Positions 26,459 to 35,222 are shown, counted from the first letter of the stretch. The stretch is 45,509 bases of DNA from an uncultured Lachnospiraceae bacterium (GCA_947588845.1 CANQAR010000020.1:1-45509), one strand, 5' to 3'. The notes: generated by a model from the letters alone, not told the origin. A program made the numbers and translations.

Positions 26459-27185
26459 ATGTACGCGATATTGTCAGACATTCACGGAAATATGACCGCG
26501 TTGGAACGGGTTGTTGAGGACATGCGTTTTTTTGAGATAGACGGGATCATTCTTCTCGGCGACCTTATTGACTACGGGATGCAGTCCAATGAAGTTGTGG
26601 AATATATACGTCTCCGGCTGCAGGATAAAGTCATCTGCAGTATTTGGGGAAACCATGAGCGGGCGATTCTGACTTCAGATTTTGGAAGGTTTTCCAGCCG
26701 GAGAGGTGCGGAATGCGCCAGGCATACAGCTTCCCGGCTTTCAGGGGAGACCCGCCGGTATCTTTCGGAAAAGATGAATCATGAAGGGCTGTATGAATTT
26801 GAACTGGGGGGGCAGAAAAGCTCTTGCTGTACATGGTTCACTCGAAGACCGGTACTGGAAGGCAGTCGGGCCGGAAAACGTTAGAGGGGATTACAGTTCC
26901 TATGATGTTGTTTTTTCTGGACATTCGCATTACACGCACATGTTTACCAGGTTTTATGACCATGCGGATCCGGAAAGAAGAAACAAGCATGCGGTCCTGT
27001 TTATCAATCCGGGCTCAGTCGGACAGCCCAGGAATCATAATCCGGCCGCGCAGTATGCACTGCTGGATACCAGAACGATGGCGGTGGTTCTCCGGGCAGT
27101 TCCATACGATGTTGAAGCGGCCATGGCATCCTACGATGGCAGCGTTGATGACTTTTATCGGGCAAGACTGAAAACGGGCGTGTAA
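26459..27185 (+). CDS. Metallophosphoesterase, frameshifted in a G7 run
   Basis: Calcineurin-like phosphoesterase. Motifs seen are SDIHGN (DxH), LLGDLIDYG (GD), WGNHERA (GNHE) and FSGHSHYTHMF (GHxH). As read, the frame starting at ATG 26459 stops at 26884 after entering nonsense at the seven-G run 26806-26812. With six G's the chain continues as RKALAVHGSLEDRYW to TAA 27183-27185, giving about 242 residues, the usual size. The remaining motifs all sit in the second frame. It lies between PEP mutase and SDR genes and may hydrolyse a phospho- or nucleotide-phosphonate intermediate, which is inference only. Confidence 0.8.
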
Positions 27186-27205
27186 AAAAGAAAGTGGAGG
27201 CAGTT

Positions 27206-28216
27206 ATGAAGAGACTATACGTGATCAGCGGGGTGACCGGGATGACCGGAAATGAACTTGTCCGGCAGATCCTGACCGACGGGGCTGAAGATAAAATCAT
27301 TGGTTTTGATAATTTTTATGCATCATCGATCGATACGGTAAAAGACCGTATTGATGACGAACGTTTTGCGTTTTTTGAATATGATTTGAATAATGAGGAG
27401 CAGATGCGCGCGGTTGAAGAGCTTGCGGCTTCTGAGAAAGACAAGTATGAAGAGCTTGTCTATATCAATTGCGCGGCTGTCGTCCATACGGAACATTTTT
27501 ATCATGTTTATGAAACCTTTGAGACAAATGTAAAAGGCATGAATTCTTTCCTGGAGCAGGCAGTCAGGGTGGGCGCCCAAAAATATATTAACTGTTCTAC
27601 CTCGGAAGTTTATTCCATGAATTCCTGGAATGAAACCGGCGGCGTAAAAGAGGATGATTATATCACCATGGCTGATGCAGAACACAGCCAGAGGACCAGC
27701 TATGCCGTGGGAAAGCTGCTGACGGAATTTTTCCTGAAGGATGCCGTGGACGCGGGAAAGATTAAAGGCTGTTCTATCCGGTTTGCCAACGTTTACAGCC
27801 GGAATGAGCGGTTCCCGAAGCACATCATACCGTTTATCATCAACAGTTTCAAGAATGAAGGGAAGGTAGTCCTGCTTGAAAACAGCAGAAAAAACAGAAG
27901 GACATTTTTGAATAACTATGACAGCTGCAGTGCTGTTCTTGCTCTGGTAAATACAGACACGGCCCTTGACGGGACCATATATAATGTTGCGACAGATGAG
28001 GAGATCTCGATCATTGATCTGGCAGAGCTCTGTGCCAGGATGATGGGAATTGAAAATCCTGTGATTGAATTCAGCGGGTACAGACAGTCTGACCCGGAAA
28101 GGCGGCTGCTGTCCACAGAGAAAATAAGGACCCGCACGAACTGGAGCCCCAGAGTCGATCTTGAGAAAGGGCTGAAAGAATGTATCAGAAACTATCTGGC
28201 AGGAAGTGAATCATGA
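27206..28216 (+). CDS. NAD-dependent epimerase/dehydratase (extended SDR)
   Basis: 336 residues. GVTGMTGNELV forms the Rossmann loop, INCSTSEVYSMNSW the catalytic serine region, and YAVGKLLTEFF the YxxxK pair. SIRFANVYSRNERFP is a substrate-domain signature. ATG 27206 is favoured because GGAGG lies 8 nt ahead, whereas GTG 27194 would precede that site. The next gene starts inside its stop codon (ATGA). In a phosphonate operon it may reduce or modify the phosphonate aldehyde or the nucleotide-linked product; it could also serve a sugar. Confidence 0.8.
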   Translation: MKRLYVISGVTGMTGNELVRQILTDGAEDKIIGFDNFYASSIDTVKDRIDDERFAFFEYDLNNEEQMRAVEELAASEKDKYEELVYINCAAVVHTEHFYHVYETFETNVKGMNSFLEQAVRVGAQKYINCSTSEVYSMNSWNETGGVKEDDYITMADAEHSQRTSYAVGKLLTEFFLKDAVDAGKIKGCSIRFANVYSRNERFPKHIIPFIINSFKNEGKVVLLENSRKNRRTFLNNYDSCSAVLALVNTDTALDGTIYNVATDEEISIIDLAELCARMMGIENPVIEFSGYRQSDPERRLLSTEKIRTRTNWSPRVDLEKGLKECIRNYLAGSES

Positions 28217-28992
28217 AATCAGTAATTATCACAATCGCAGGGGTTTCAAGCCGGTTTAACATGGGGATACCGGAACAGGAGAAAGTTCTGAAGGCGATCT
28301 ACTGGGAGGATAACCCGGAAGATACGCTTTTACGGCACCTTTTAATGAAGTGTGTTTTTGCAGATAAAATTATTCTTGTCGGGGGCTACCAGTTTGACAA
28401 ACTGAGGCAGTTTGTTGACAAGAACCTCAGGAAAGAATTTCCCAATATTGTTTTGATCAAAAATGAACATTATGAAGATCTGGCGTCAGGGTACAGCCTG
28501 TATCTTGGAATCAGAGAGGCAGTTAAAGCGGGAAGCAGTGAGGTACTTTTTGCAGAAGGGGACCTGGATATTGACGGGGAATCGTTTGCGTCGGTTTCCG
28601 GTTCAAAAAAATCCGTTCTGACGTATACAAAGGAACCGATTTATGCCAGCAGGGCGGTTGTCCTTTACCAGGATCAGGCGGGGAGATATAAATATGCATT
28701 CAATTGTGATCATGGAATGCTTACGATCAACGAGCCTTTTCTGGCTGTCTTTAATTCAGGCCAGGTATGGAAATTTATGGATATCGACGCCCTGAAGAAA
28801 GCAAACGATGCGTTTTTCCTTGAAGAAAAGGGAGGAACTAATCTGAAAATCATTCAGCGTTATATAGAAGCCGCAGATCCCAGGGAAATGGAGCTGCTGT
28901 GCCTGGAGCGATGGACCAATTGCAATACACGGGATGATTATAAGACAATCAGAAATTATTGGAGAGAAGAAAAATTACAAAGGAAAGAATGA
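28213..28992 (+). CDS. GT-A-fold nucleotidyltransferase-like protein
   Basis: 259 residues. The N-terminus IITIAGVSSRFNMGIPEQEK has the sugar-nucleotidyltransferase loop form (AGxSSRF). VLFAEGDLDIDGESF occupies the place of the metal-binding aspartates. The remainder is unlike the LicC-type proteins upstream. It probably transfers a nucleotidyl group, but the substrate is unclear. It overlaps the upstream SDR gene by ATGA, and a gap of 61 bp follows. Confidence 0.65.
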   Translation: MKSVIITIAGVSSRFNMGIPEQEKVLKAIYWEDNPEDTLLRHLLMKCVFADKIILVGGYQFDKLRQFVDKNLRKEFPNIVLIKNEHYEDLASGYSLYLGIREAVKAGSSEVLFAEGDLDIDGESFASVSGSKKSVLTYTKEPIYASRAVVLYQDQAGRYKYAFNCDHGMLTINEPFLAVFNSGQVWKFMDIDALKKANDAFFLEEKGGTNLKIIQRYIEAADPREMELLCLERWTNCNTRDDYKTIRNYWREEKLQRKE

Positions 28993-29053
28993 ATTCAGGC
29001 AGAGTTTTTATAACGTCTGATGCCTGAGCAGAGTGAAAGGAGCGGTTATAAAC

Positions 29054-30241
29054 ATGAGAACTTTGCAGGACAGGCTGGCCGCAGTCGAAACGCATGTCAG
29101 GAATGACAATGTTACGGTGATGATCATTGGTCTGGGAAGCGTCGGGACATACCTTCTTGACTATCTGGTAAGCAGGAACGACGAGGCGGTAAAAGTGGTA
29201 GTCGTCGGCCGTAACTACGAAAAGATGGAGAAAAACGTGAACATTGTCCGTGTAGCGGCGCTGATCCGGGGACTGAACAGGACGGCTATTCAGATTCAGG
29301 GCGGTGTGGATTTTACGGATGTGGACTCTGTTCAGGCGGCGATTGAAAAGTACGAGCCTGATTTTATCGTAAATTCGAGCCGGGCCTATCCGGGGCTTAA
29401 ATATGGAAGCATCAGCTGGGCGAATGTCAGGGCCTATGGGATCTGGACGCCTCTGGCGATCCGCTTTACCAAGAATGTCATGGAAGCCTGTGACAAAGCG
29501 GATACGAATGCCGTGGTTATTAATACTTCCTATTCGGATGCAGTGATCCCCTGGCTGAAAAGCGCGGGAAAAGCCTATCCTGATTTTGGAAGCGGGAATA
29601 TGAACCATCTGATTCCCCGTATCAAATTTGCCGCGGCCGAAATGCTGGGGATAAAAGATTTCTGGAATGTGGACGTCATGTTTGCGGCGGGACATTTCCA
29701 TGATGTATGTATCAGCAAGGAAGGCCAGACGGAGGGCGTAAACCTGCCGCTTAAAATTTATTATGAGGGGAAAGAGGTGCATCTTGACCACAACGAGATT
29801 TTCAGCCGCTGCAAAATTGCAATGCCTGTAGACGCGCAGAGGAACATGATGAACGCCTCCAGCGATTATCAGATTATTGAAGCGGTAATCAATGCCGTGA
29901 GAACCGGAGAGGGCCATAGGGTATTCATCCCGGGGGCATTTGGCGAAATTGGAGGATACCCTGTTCTGATTGGATACAGGGAAAACAGGCTGGATGCCTG
30001 GATTGATGAATCGGTTTTCAGCTTTGACGAGATGAATAAGGCGGACAGATTATCCATGGCGCTTGACGGTGTTGAGGATGTAGTTAATGGAACACTGGTT
30101 TATACAGACCATCTGATTGAGAAAGCCAGGAAGGCTTTTGGCGTGGAGCTGCCAAAGAAAGTGGCTTTTGATGATATTGAAAAGACGGCGAAATTTATAA
30201 TTGACGAGATTATTACTCCACAGCTGGCAAAGAAGGAATAA
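29054..30241 (+). CDS. Rossmann-fold oxidoreductase of unknown substrate
   Basis: 395 residues. MIIGLGSVGTYLLDYLVSRND forms an NAD(P) loop, and VNSSRAYPG and NTSYSDAVIPW follow. I do not recognise a specific family; the layout recalls saccharopine-dehydrogenase-like or lactate/malate-like Rossmann proteins. ATG 29054 has AAAGGAGC in front; GTG 29033 does not. It lies 5 bp from the phosphonopyruvate decarboxylase gene. A role as reductase of phosphonoacetaldehyde is possible, because that enzyme's product is unstable and no transaminase is nearby. This is inference. Confidence 0.55.
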   Translation: MRTLQDRLAAVETHVRNDNVTVMIIGLGSVGTYLLDYLVSRNDEAVKVVVVGRNYEKMEKNVNIVRVAALIRGLNRTAIQIQGGVDFTDVDSVQAAIEKYEPDFIVNSSRAYPGLKYGSISWANVRAYGIWTPLAIRFTKNVMEACDKADTNAVVINTSYSDAVIPWLKSAGKAYPDFGSGNMNHLIPRIKFAAAEMLGIKDFWNVDVMFAAGHFHDVCISKEGQTEGVNLPLKIYYEGKEVHLDHNEIFSRCKIAMPVDAQRNMMNASSDYQIIEAVINAVRTGEGHRVFIPGAFGEIGGYPVLIGYRENRLDAWIDESVFSFDEMNKADRLSMALDGVEDVVNGTLVYTDHLIEKARKAFGVELPKKVAFDDIEKTAKFIIDEIITPQLAKKE

Positions 30242-30246
30242 CACAT

Positions 30247-31371
30247 ATGAAAGTAGAAAAATTCGTGGAAACGATCGGGGCGGACTTTTACACAGGGGTG
30301 CCGGACAGTCAGCTGAGGGCATTATGTGATTACCTGATGCACACCTATGGAATCGACCCCAGGCACCATATCATTGCGGCCAACGAGGGAAACTGCACTG
30401 CGCTGGCTGCCGGCTATCACCTTGCTACCGGCAAAGTTCCTGTAGTATACATGCAGAATTCCGGTGAGGGAAATATTATCAACCCGGCTGCCAGCTTGCT
30501 GAATGATAAGGTTTATGCGATCCCGTGTGTATTCATCATCGGCTGGCGGGGCGAGCCGGGCGTTCACGACGAACCACAGCATATCTATCAGGGCGAGGTG
30601 ACGCTCAGACTGCTTGAAGACATGGACATCGCGCATTTTGTCATCTCGAAAGAAACAACAGAGAACGAGCTTGCTGCAAAGATGGCGGAATTCAGAGAAA
30701 TTCTTACGGCCGGAAAACAGACTGCGTTTGTCGTCAGAAAGAGTGCACTTGAGTTTGACGGCAAGGTCAAATACGAAAACAGCAGCTCCATGACCCGTGA
30801 AGATATTATCAGGCATGTTGTGGAGTTTACCGGTGACGACCCGATTGTCTCAACTACCGGTAAGGCCAGCCGTGAGCTGTTTGAAATCCGTGAGGCGAGG
30901 AGTGAGGGACACGAAAAAGACTTCCTGACCGTCGGATCAATGGGGCACGCATCGTCAATCGCGCTTGGCATCGCCATTCAGAAACCGGACAGGAAGATCT
31001 GGATCATTGACGGCGACGGCGCGGTTTTGATGCATATGGGCGCGATGGCAGTGATTGGCGCAAATGCTCCGAAAAATCTTGTTCATATCGTTATAAATAA
31101 CGGTGCGCACGAGACAGTTGGCGGTATGCCGACGGTTGCCGGGAAGATCGACCTTGTGACAATTGCGAAAGGCTGTGGCTATGCGAGTGCAGTAAGTGTG
31201 AACAGTTTTGAAAAGCTTGGCGCAGAACTGGAAGCCGCCAGGCTGAGAAACGAGCTGAGCCTGATTGAAGTCAAATGCTCTATTGGTGCAAGAGAGGATT
31301 TAGGAAGACCGACAACCACGGCGAGGGAGAATAAGAAGAATTTTATGAAATTCATTGGATCTTGTGCTTAG
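30247..31371 (+). CDS. ppd: Phosphonopyruvate decarboxylase
   Basis: ThDP enzyme of 374 residues that decarboxylates phosphonopyruvate to phosphonoacetaldehyde, pulling the unfavourable PEP mutase reaction forward. The N-terminal pyrimidine-binding half has FYTGVPDSQLRAL, ANEGNCTALAAGYHLATG, VVYMQNSGEGN and GWRGEPGVHDEPQH, all typical of Ppd. The C-terminal half carries the ThDP motif GDG (256-258) ... NN (284-285). The length is the family's usual size. It begins 5 bp after the Rossmann oxidoreductase and closes the operon. Confident assignment. Confidence 0.92.
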   Translation: MKVEKFVETIGADFYTGVPDSQLRALCDYLMHTYGIDPRHHIIAANEGNCTALAAGYHLATGKVPVVYMQNSGEGNIINPAASLLNDKVYAIPCVFIIGWRGEPGVHDEPQHIYQGEVTLRLLEDMDIAHFVISKETTENELAAKMAEFREILTAGKQTAFVVRKSALEFDGKVKYENSSSMTREDIIRHVVEFTGDDPIVSTTGKASRELFEIREARSEGHEKDFLTVGSMGHASSIALGIAIQKPDRKIWIIDGDGAVLMHMGAMAVIGANAPKNLVHIVINNGAHETVGGMPTVAGKIDLVTIAKGCGYASAVSVNSFEKLGAELEAARLRNELSLIEVKCSIGAREDLGRPTTTARENKKNFMKFIGSCA

Positions 31372-31394
31372 GTTAATGCTCCTTCTCTTTATAG

Positions 31395-31438
31395 TCTGGC
31401 ATGTACAGCAGCAGTTTATCACAACTGTCCATGCCAGA
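31395..31438. repeat. Inverted repeat after the phosphonate operon
   Basis: TCTGGCATG (31395-31403) is perfectly complementary to CATGCCAGA (31430-31438), with short extra pairing inside. There is no T-run after it, so it is not a classical intrinsic terminator. It could stabilise the 3' end of the operon message. Confidence 0.5.
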
Positions 31439-31483
31439 GCACAGATCTATGGTATTGAGTAGATAGTAATTACACATTCTATT

Positions 31484-32110
31484 TTATACGTCCACCTCTT
31501 GAGATAGTTCAAGTAATTTCTTTAAATCCTTATCATATTTTGTTTTTCTAATCTCTTCAGAGGATAGCTGAGAAAAAAGATAATTCAGTACCTCTTCTGA
31601 AAAACATGCTAAATCCCATATTTGATATGTTTTGAGCTTTAATTTACTATTTTGAAGTTTTTCTCCAAAATATTGTGGATCGTTATGTGCATGGATTGAA
31701 TTCCGCACTTTTCTAAGGGTTTCAATAGTCTTCTTTCTTTCAGCCAAGCCTTTTTCAAACTCTTCTAATTTCAATAATGTATTATCCATTGATGGGAACA
31801 AATGAATATAAGATTTACATTCTTGGATTAAATTAGGAATAGTTTTTGGTTTTTTTGGTTTATTTTTTGTTTCTTCAGATGCATTTTTTGCTTTTCCAAA
31901 TTTATCATATAATCTTGCTAAAATAAGTATATAACTATCTATTAATGCAGATTCTATAATCAGTGTGAAATTAGGAGCACATTTCATTTTTTCTTCATTA
32001 TTTCTAATATCGTCTTCAACACTTAGCAGGTCTTTCAAGTAAACCAATTGCATTAAATACCCATCAATATCTTTTATCATGTCCTCTTTCTTTTTTTCTT
32101 GTTGACTCAT
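31484..32110 (-). CDS. HEPN-domain protein (AbiU2-like)
   Basis: 208-residue helical protein. It carries the HEPN RNase signature R-X5-H at R136 to H142 in KVRNSIHAHND, with an NxxHxHxD pattern resembling AbiU2-type HEPN proteins. A lysine-rich stretch (about residues 72-90) divides two helical parts. AGGAGGA lies 9 nt ahead of the start. HEPN proteins of this type are often toxins or abortive-infection ribonucleases. It stands alone, divergent from mobile-element scraps, with no visible antitoxin partner. Confidence 0.6.
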   Translation of the reverse strand: MSQQEKKKEDMIKDIDGYLMQLVYLKDLLSVEDDIRNNEEKMKCAPNFTLIIESALIDSYILILARLYDKFGKAKNASEETKNKPKKPKTIPNLIQECKSYIHLFPSMDNTLLKLEEFEKGLAERKKTIETLRKVRNSIHAHNDPQYFGEKLQNSKLKLKTYQIWDLACFSEEVLNYLFSQLSSEEIRKTKYDKDLKKLLELSQEVDV

Positions 32111-32250
32111 AGTGTTATATTCCTCCTCGTATTATAAAATATTATTAATTTACAACAGCTTTTGTATTTCCCTGAATCTGGATAAAATGCAGTGTTCCAT
32201 TGATTTTATTAAAACTACTCCATTTTTCTTGAGAGTTGAAAGTTTTCAAT

Positions 32251-32290
32251 AAAAGAATAAAAAAGAATAAAAAAGAATAAAAAAGAATAA
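32251..32290. repeat. Four perfect tandem copies of AAAAGAATAA
   Basis: Four head-to-tail copies of a 10-bp unit lie in the 249-bp gap between the divergent HEPN gene and a transposase remnant. Such simple repeats easily change in number. I see no other signal in this gap. Confidence 0.9.
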
Positions 32291-32359
32291 CCCTTCCGCA
32301 TGATTTTATGGTATTCTTTAGTCACCACAACAAAAAAGGCATAAACCACGGAAAGAGTT

Positions 32360-32662
32360 ATGCTGTGTATGAGTTTACCATATTTTCTGGTGGTTTTCCA
32401 TACAATTATGATAAATTTTATCGAAAATATTCTCTCACGCTTTGAATCCTGCTTCTCACGTAAGGCTGCTTTTGGCTGGTTTGTCGTCCTTATCATCGGT
32501 CTGATGCTTTTGAGGGAGGGTATCGGAGGCTGCGGTGATGGATTATCTGAGGAAACATTTTTCCGCCTTTTGAATCAGAGCCCGGAATTACGCATAACGC
32601 GGATAATTCAGGAACAGCAGGAGGATACGCCAGAGGTCTGTGAAGATTTGCTGGCTTCTTAA
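32360..32662 (+). pseudogene. Transposase N-terminal remnant
   Basis: 100 codons beginning LPYFLVVFHTIMINFIENIL, FESCFSRKAAFGWFVVL. This resembles the N-terminus of a DDE transposase common in Clostridia. After IIGLMLLREG the expected sequence is lost and a short unrelated tail follows. Probably a relic; the family assignment is from memory of the N-terminal pattern. Confidence 0.45.
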
Positions 32663-32798
32663 TCGTGCAAACTTTTAACTCTCAAGTCTTGAAGAAGTCA
32701 AACAACTGAAAGCTGACAGAAGCGCATAGGCAGAGTTATAGAGCCGGGGAACTAAAAATGGTTTTCTGGTTCAATTTAAAAGAATCAACGTAAACGTC

Positions 32799-33165
32799 AA
32801 ATCTGGCTTCTGGGCAGAACGGATCCGGCTTTTTGGGAAGGGCCTGTCCCGCAGGGACTGGTGCCTGGAGAATGGAATCTCCCAGTCTACATTCGGCTAT
32901 TGGTTCCGGAAACTGCAGACGGCGGATTCAAAGACCGACCAGAGCAGTGATCCTGTGTTCGTCAGGCCTCCTTCCGAGCAGGAGATCTCCTCCGGCTGTG
33001 CCGCCGTGCGCCCCTGTCGTGATCTGTCTTCACCGGAACGTCCGCATTGAAGTCAGTGCAGACTGCCCCGCTGGGCTGCTCTCTGCTCTGCTTGAGGCTG
33101 TAAAGAATTATGCTTGATTTCTCAGGAAGCACTGCCGTCTATCTGGCCTGCGGATTATCTATCCT
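32799..33165 (+). pseudogene. IS66 OrfA and start of OrfB, truncated
   Basis: The frame starting near 32799 reads LSRRDWCLENGISQSTFGYW, typical of IS66 OrfA. A frameshift near 33000-33030 moves to the frame ending RIEVSADCPAGLLSALLEAV and KNYA at TGA 33115-33117. OrfB begins at ATG 33110 (MLDFSGSTAVYLACG) and breaks off near 33155. It is a decayed IS66 5' end unrelated in position to the IS66 genes at the window edges. Confidence 0.75.
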
Positions 33166-33217
33166 CCGGTTATTTTTATCCTCCTCTTTTTTAAAAACGT
33201 AAAAACAGATAAAATCC

Positions 33218-33246
33218 TTGAATTCAGCTGTGACCTTTAGTATAAT
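33218..33246 (+). promoter_or_regulatory. Sigma-70/A promoter before the Rpn-type gene
   Basis: TTGAAT (33218-33223), 17 bp, TATAAT (33241-33246). It lies 110 bp upstream of the nuclease gene at 33356 and leaves a leader with no other feature I can name. Confidence 0.6.
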
Positions 33247-33355
33247 GTATGTAGATTAGTAAGGCTTGGCGGCGGTTACCGGATGATTCCACCGCTTCCC
33301 ATGCCGACAGTTCTTACTTATAACGAAAACAGCCTGAAGCAGGGGACGATGAATA

Positions 33356-34285
33356 GTGGGAAAGATTGATACGATAACAAAGGATTACATGAAAAATAAT
33401 TCGGTCTTTGCCGACGCCTTCAATTATTTTATATACGGAGGAAGGCAGGTGATCAGGCCGGAAAACCTGCAGGAGCTTGACACCACAGAGATTGCGGTTC
33501 CATTTGGAAACGGAGATGAGGCGGCGGTCCAGAAATTCAGGGATCTGCTGAAAGCGGCGACTTTGATGACGGACGATAATGTCACATACGTTGTTTTGGG
33601 TGTGGAAAATGAGTCGGAGGTAAAGTTTGCGGAACCGGTTAAAACCGGTCTGTATGATTTCCTTCAGTACTCAAAGCAGGTACAGAAGACGGCGGCAGGG
33701 CATCGAGAAGCGAAGGACTGGAAAGGGCATGATGAAGGAGAATTCCTTTCCGGATTTTACAGGGAGGATAAGCTGACGCCGGTAATCACGCTGGTCATTC
33801 TCTTTGGTGCGAAGAAGTGGGATGGGCCGAGGACGCTGCACGAGATGATGTCCACACAGAAAACGGACATACTGAAATACGTGTCTGATTATAAACTCAA
33901 TCTGATTGAGCCGGCCGCGCTGTCCGCGGATGACCTTGATAAGTTTCACTCCAGCCTGAGATCGGTTTTGGGGTTCATAAAGTACTCCAATGACAGCGAT
34001 GAACTGGATGCATTTTTCTCGAAGGAGAGAGGATTACGGACACTTGATGTAGAGGCTGCAAGGGTAATAAGGGTATGTACGAATACAAATATCCAGTTTG
34101 ATGAAAAAGCGGAGGTGGTTGATGTGTGTAAAGCTGTGCAGGAAATGAATGAGAAAGCAAGACTGGAAACCTTGAAAAATGATGTCAGGAATGTCATGGA
34201 ATTTTTCAAAGTGAGCGTTGAGGAAGCGATGAAAGCACTGAAGATAGGAGAGGAAGACCAGGCTGTTTTGATGAAGCTGATTTGA
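33356..34285 (+). CDS. Rpn-type PD-(D/E)XK nuclease family protein
   Basis: 309 residues. It begins MGKIDTITKDYMKNNSVFAD, then FNYFIYGGRQVIRP, VVLGVENESEV (candidate D/E-x-E motif) and LVILFGAKKWDGPRTLHEMM. This is the layout of Rpn/transposase-like PD-(D/E)XK proteins abundant in Lachnospiraceae. These are recombination-promoting nucleases or defence-related proteins. The C-terminus is helical with LKNDVRNVMEFFKVSVEEAM. GTG 33356 is the only start that keeps the N-terminus. Parts of it recur downstream as broken copies. Confidence 0.7.
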   Translation: MGKIDTITKDYMKNNSVFADAFNYFIYGGRQVIRPENLQELDTTEIAVPFGNGDEAAVQKFRDLLKAATLMTDDNVTYVVLGVENESEVKFAEPVKTGLYDFLQYSKQVQKTAAGHREAKDWKGHDEGEFLSGFYREDKLTPVITLVILFGAKKWDGPRTLHEMMSTQKTDILKYVSDYKLNLIEPAALSADDLDKFHSSLRSVLGFIKYSNDSDELDAFFSKERGLRTLDVEAARVIRVCTNTNIQFDEKAEVVDVCKAVQEMNEKARLETLKNDVRNVMEFFKVSVEEAMKALKIGEEDQAVLMKLI

Positions 34286-34366
34286 TAGGGGAGAAAGACA
34301 ACAGCAATCGAGCGAATCAGGCATCTATTATAATGCTAAAAATGACTGGACTTTCAAAAGAGGGGT
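33939..34366 (+). repeat. Direct repeat, copy A (3' end of Rpn-type gene plus flank)
   Basis: About 430 bp, from the AAGTTTCACTCCAG codons through the gene's stop and about 80 bp beyond, recurs at 35223-35670 with high but imperfect identity. The shared non-coding tail shows a DNA duplication rather than only protein similarity. Confidence 0.8.
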
Positions 34367-34440
34367 GGGGAACCACCTCTCCAAATGTTTAAGGGTTTTG
34401 GAATATTTGTTTCCAGAGGTTTTTTGCTTTCCATTTTCTG

Positions 34441-34563
34441 TTAAATCATCTTCTTTAGAACTGCCTGGTCTTCCGCACCCATCGTTGCAGACTCGATCAG
34501 ATTGAGCCTGTAGTCAGCCGCGCAGTTCAATATCTCCGGATCCTGTGTGGACATCATCTTATG
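34441..34563 (-). pseudogene. Rpn-type nuclease remnant, opposite strand
   Basis: Read on the minus strand, these bases encode HKMMSTQDPEILNCAADYRL and NLIESATM, then GAEDQAVLKKMI and a stop. The first part matches LHEMMSTQKTDILKYVSDYK and NLIEPAAL, and the last part matches the C-terminal GEEDQAVLMKLI, of the gene at 33356. The middle is deleted. It is a third relic of the family, inverted. Confidence 0.65.
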
Positions 34564-34659
34564 CTTTCTGATAATTTTATCCTGAAGCCGCGACCATTCG
34601 GAAGGTTTGGAAGAATCCTGCTGGAATCTCTTGATGTGGAGGCTGATCTGGGGTACAAT

Positions 34660-35196
34660 ATGAATAAAAAAGCGGCGCTCGCGCTGCTTATAGAAGCGGA
34701 GGCGACGAACATGTCTTCGTTCAAACCATTAAGTGAACAGACGCTGATGAATAATTACGTGTTCTCTATGGTCATGAGGGAACCCGGACGGATCAGGCCG
34801 CTGCTTGAATATATTCTTGATAAAAAGATCCGGCGTATAAGCATGGTTGAACCGGAGCTGAGAGAAGAGATTCTTTATCTGGATCATGAAGAGATAACAG
34901 GCCCATATAGTAGAGAACTTGATAATGCAGTGAATGAATTGAAATCGAATGAAGAGAGGAGGCAGGAGTATATGATTCTGATGACCTATGGCGCAGAGAG
35001 GGAAGCAGCCGGGAAATATATCAGTCTGGTTGAGCAGATCCGCAGGTGGTATGAAAAAAAATTATCCATACCGATAGAGGATGCAGCGAGTTATGCAGGT
35101 ATCACACCTTCACAGTTTGAGGGAGTGCTTTCACTTATCAAAGCGCATCCAGACTGGGACGATGCGAAAGTTGCAGATAAAGCCAGTTGGAGATGA
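34660..35196 (+). pseudogene. Rpn-family fragment lacking the central nuclease domain
   Basis: It begins NKKAALALLIEAEATNMSS, then LMNNYVFSMVMREPGRIRPL and ILDKKIRRISMVEPEL, as Rpn proteins do. It then jumps to the C-terminal region SRELDNAVNELKSNEERRQE and YMILMTYGAERE. The central catalytic segment, normally over 100 residues, is missing. An open frame extends upstream to 34561, but family similarity starts at ATG 34660. Probably non-functional. Confidence 0.6.
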
Positions 35197-35222
35197 GAAG
35201 TAGGAAGAAAATTTGGGTGTGG

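Noticed and set aside
25417-26481. Long open frame (354 codons) on the minus strand
   Set aside because: It lies wholly opposite the PEP mutase fusion, whose motifs are all intact. The antisense peptide shows no domain pattern and has no ribosome site.
28949-29917. Minus-strand open frame of 322 codons
   Set aside because: It overlaps the well-supported oxidoreductase gene and has a low-information, His/Arg-rich composition typical of a shadow frame.
31395-31438. Intrinsic terminator for the phosphonate operon
   Set aside because: The stem is good but no T-tract follows, so I list it only as an inverted repeat.
32131-32136. TATAAT on the minus strand before the HEPN gene as its -10 box
   Set aside because: It lies so close to the AGGAGGA site that the transcript would begin within or after the ribosome site, and no -35 box fits the spacing.
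32251-32290. CRISPR-like array
   Set aside because: Units are 10 bp, contiguous, without spacers, and there are no cas genes.
32833-33117. Independent 94-codon gene
   Set aside because: Its second half is the end of IS66 OrfA and its first half is OrfA read out of frame, so it is part of the IS66 relic.
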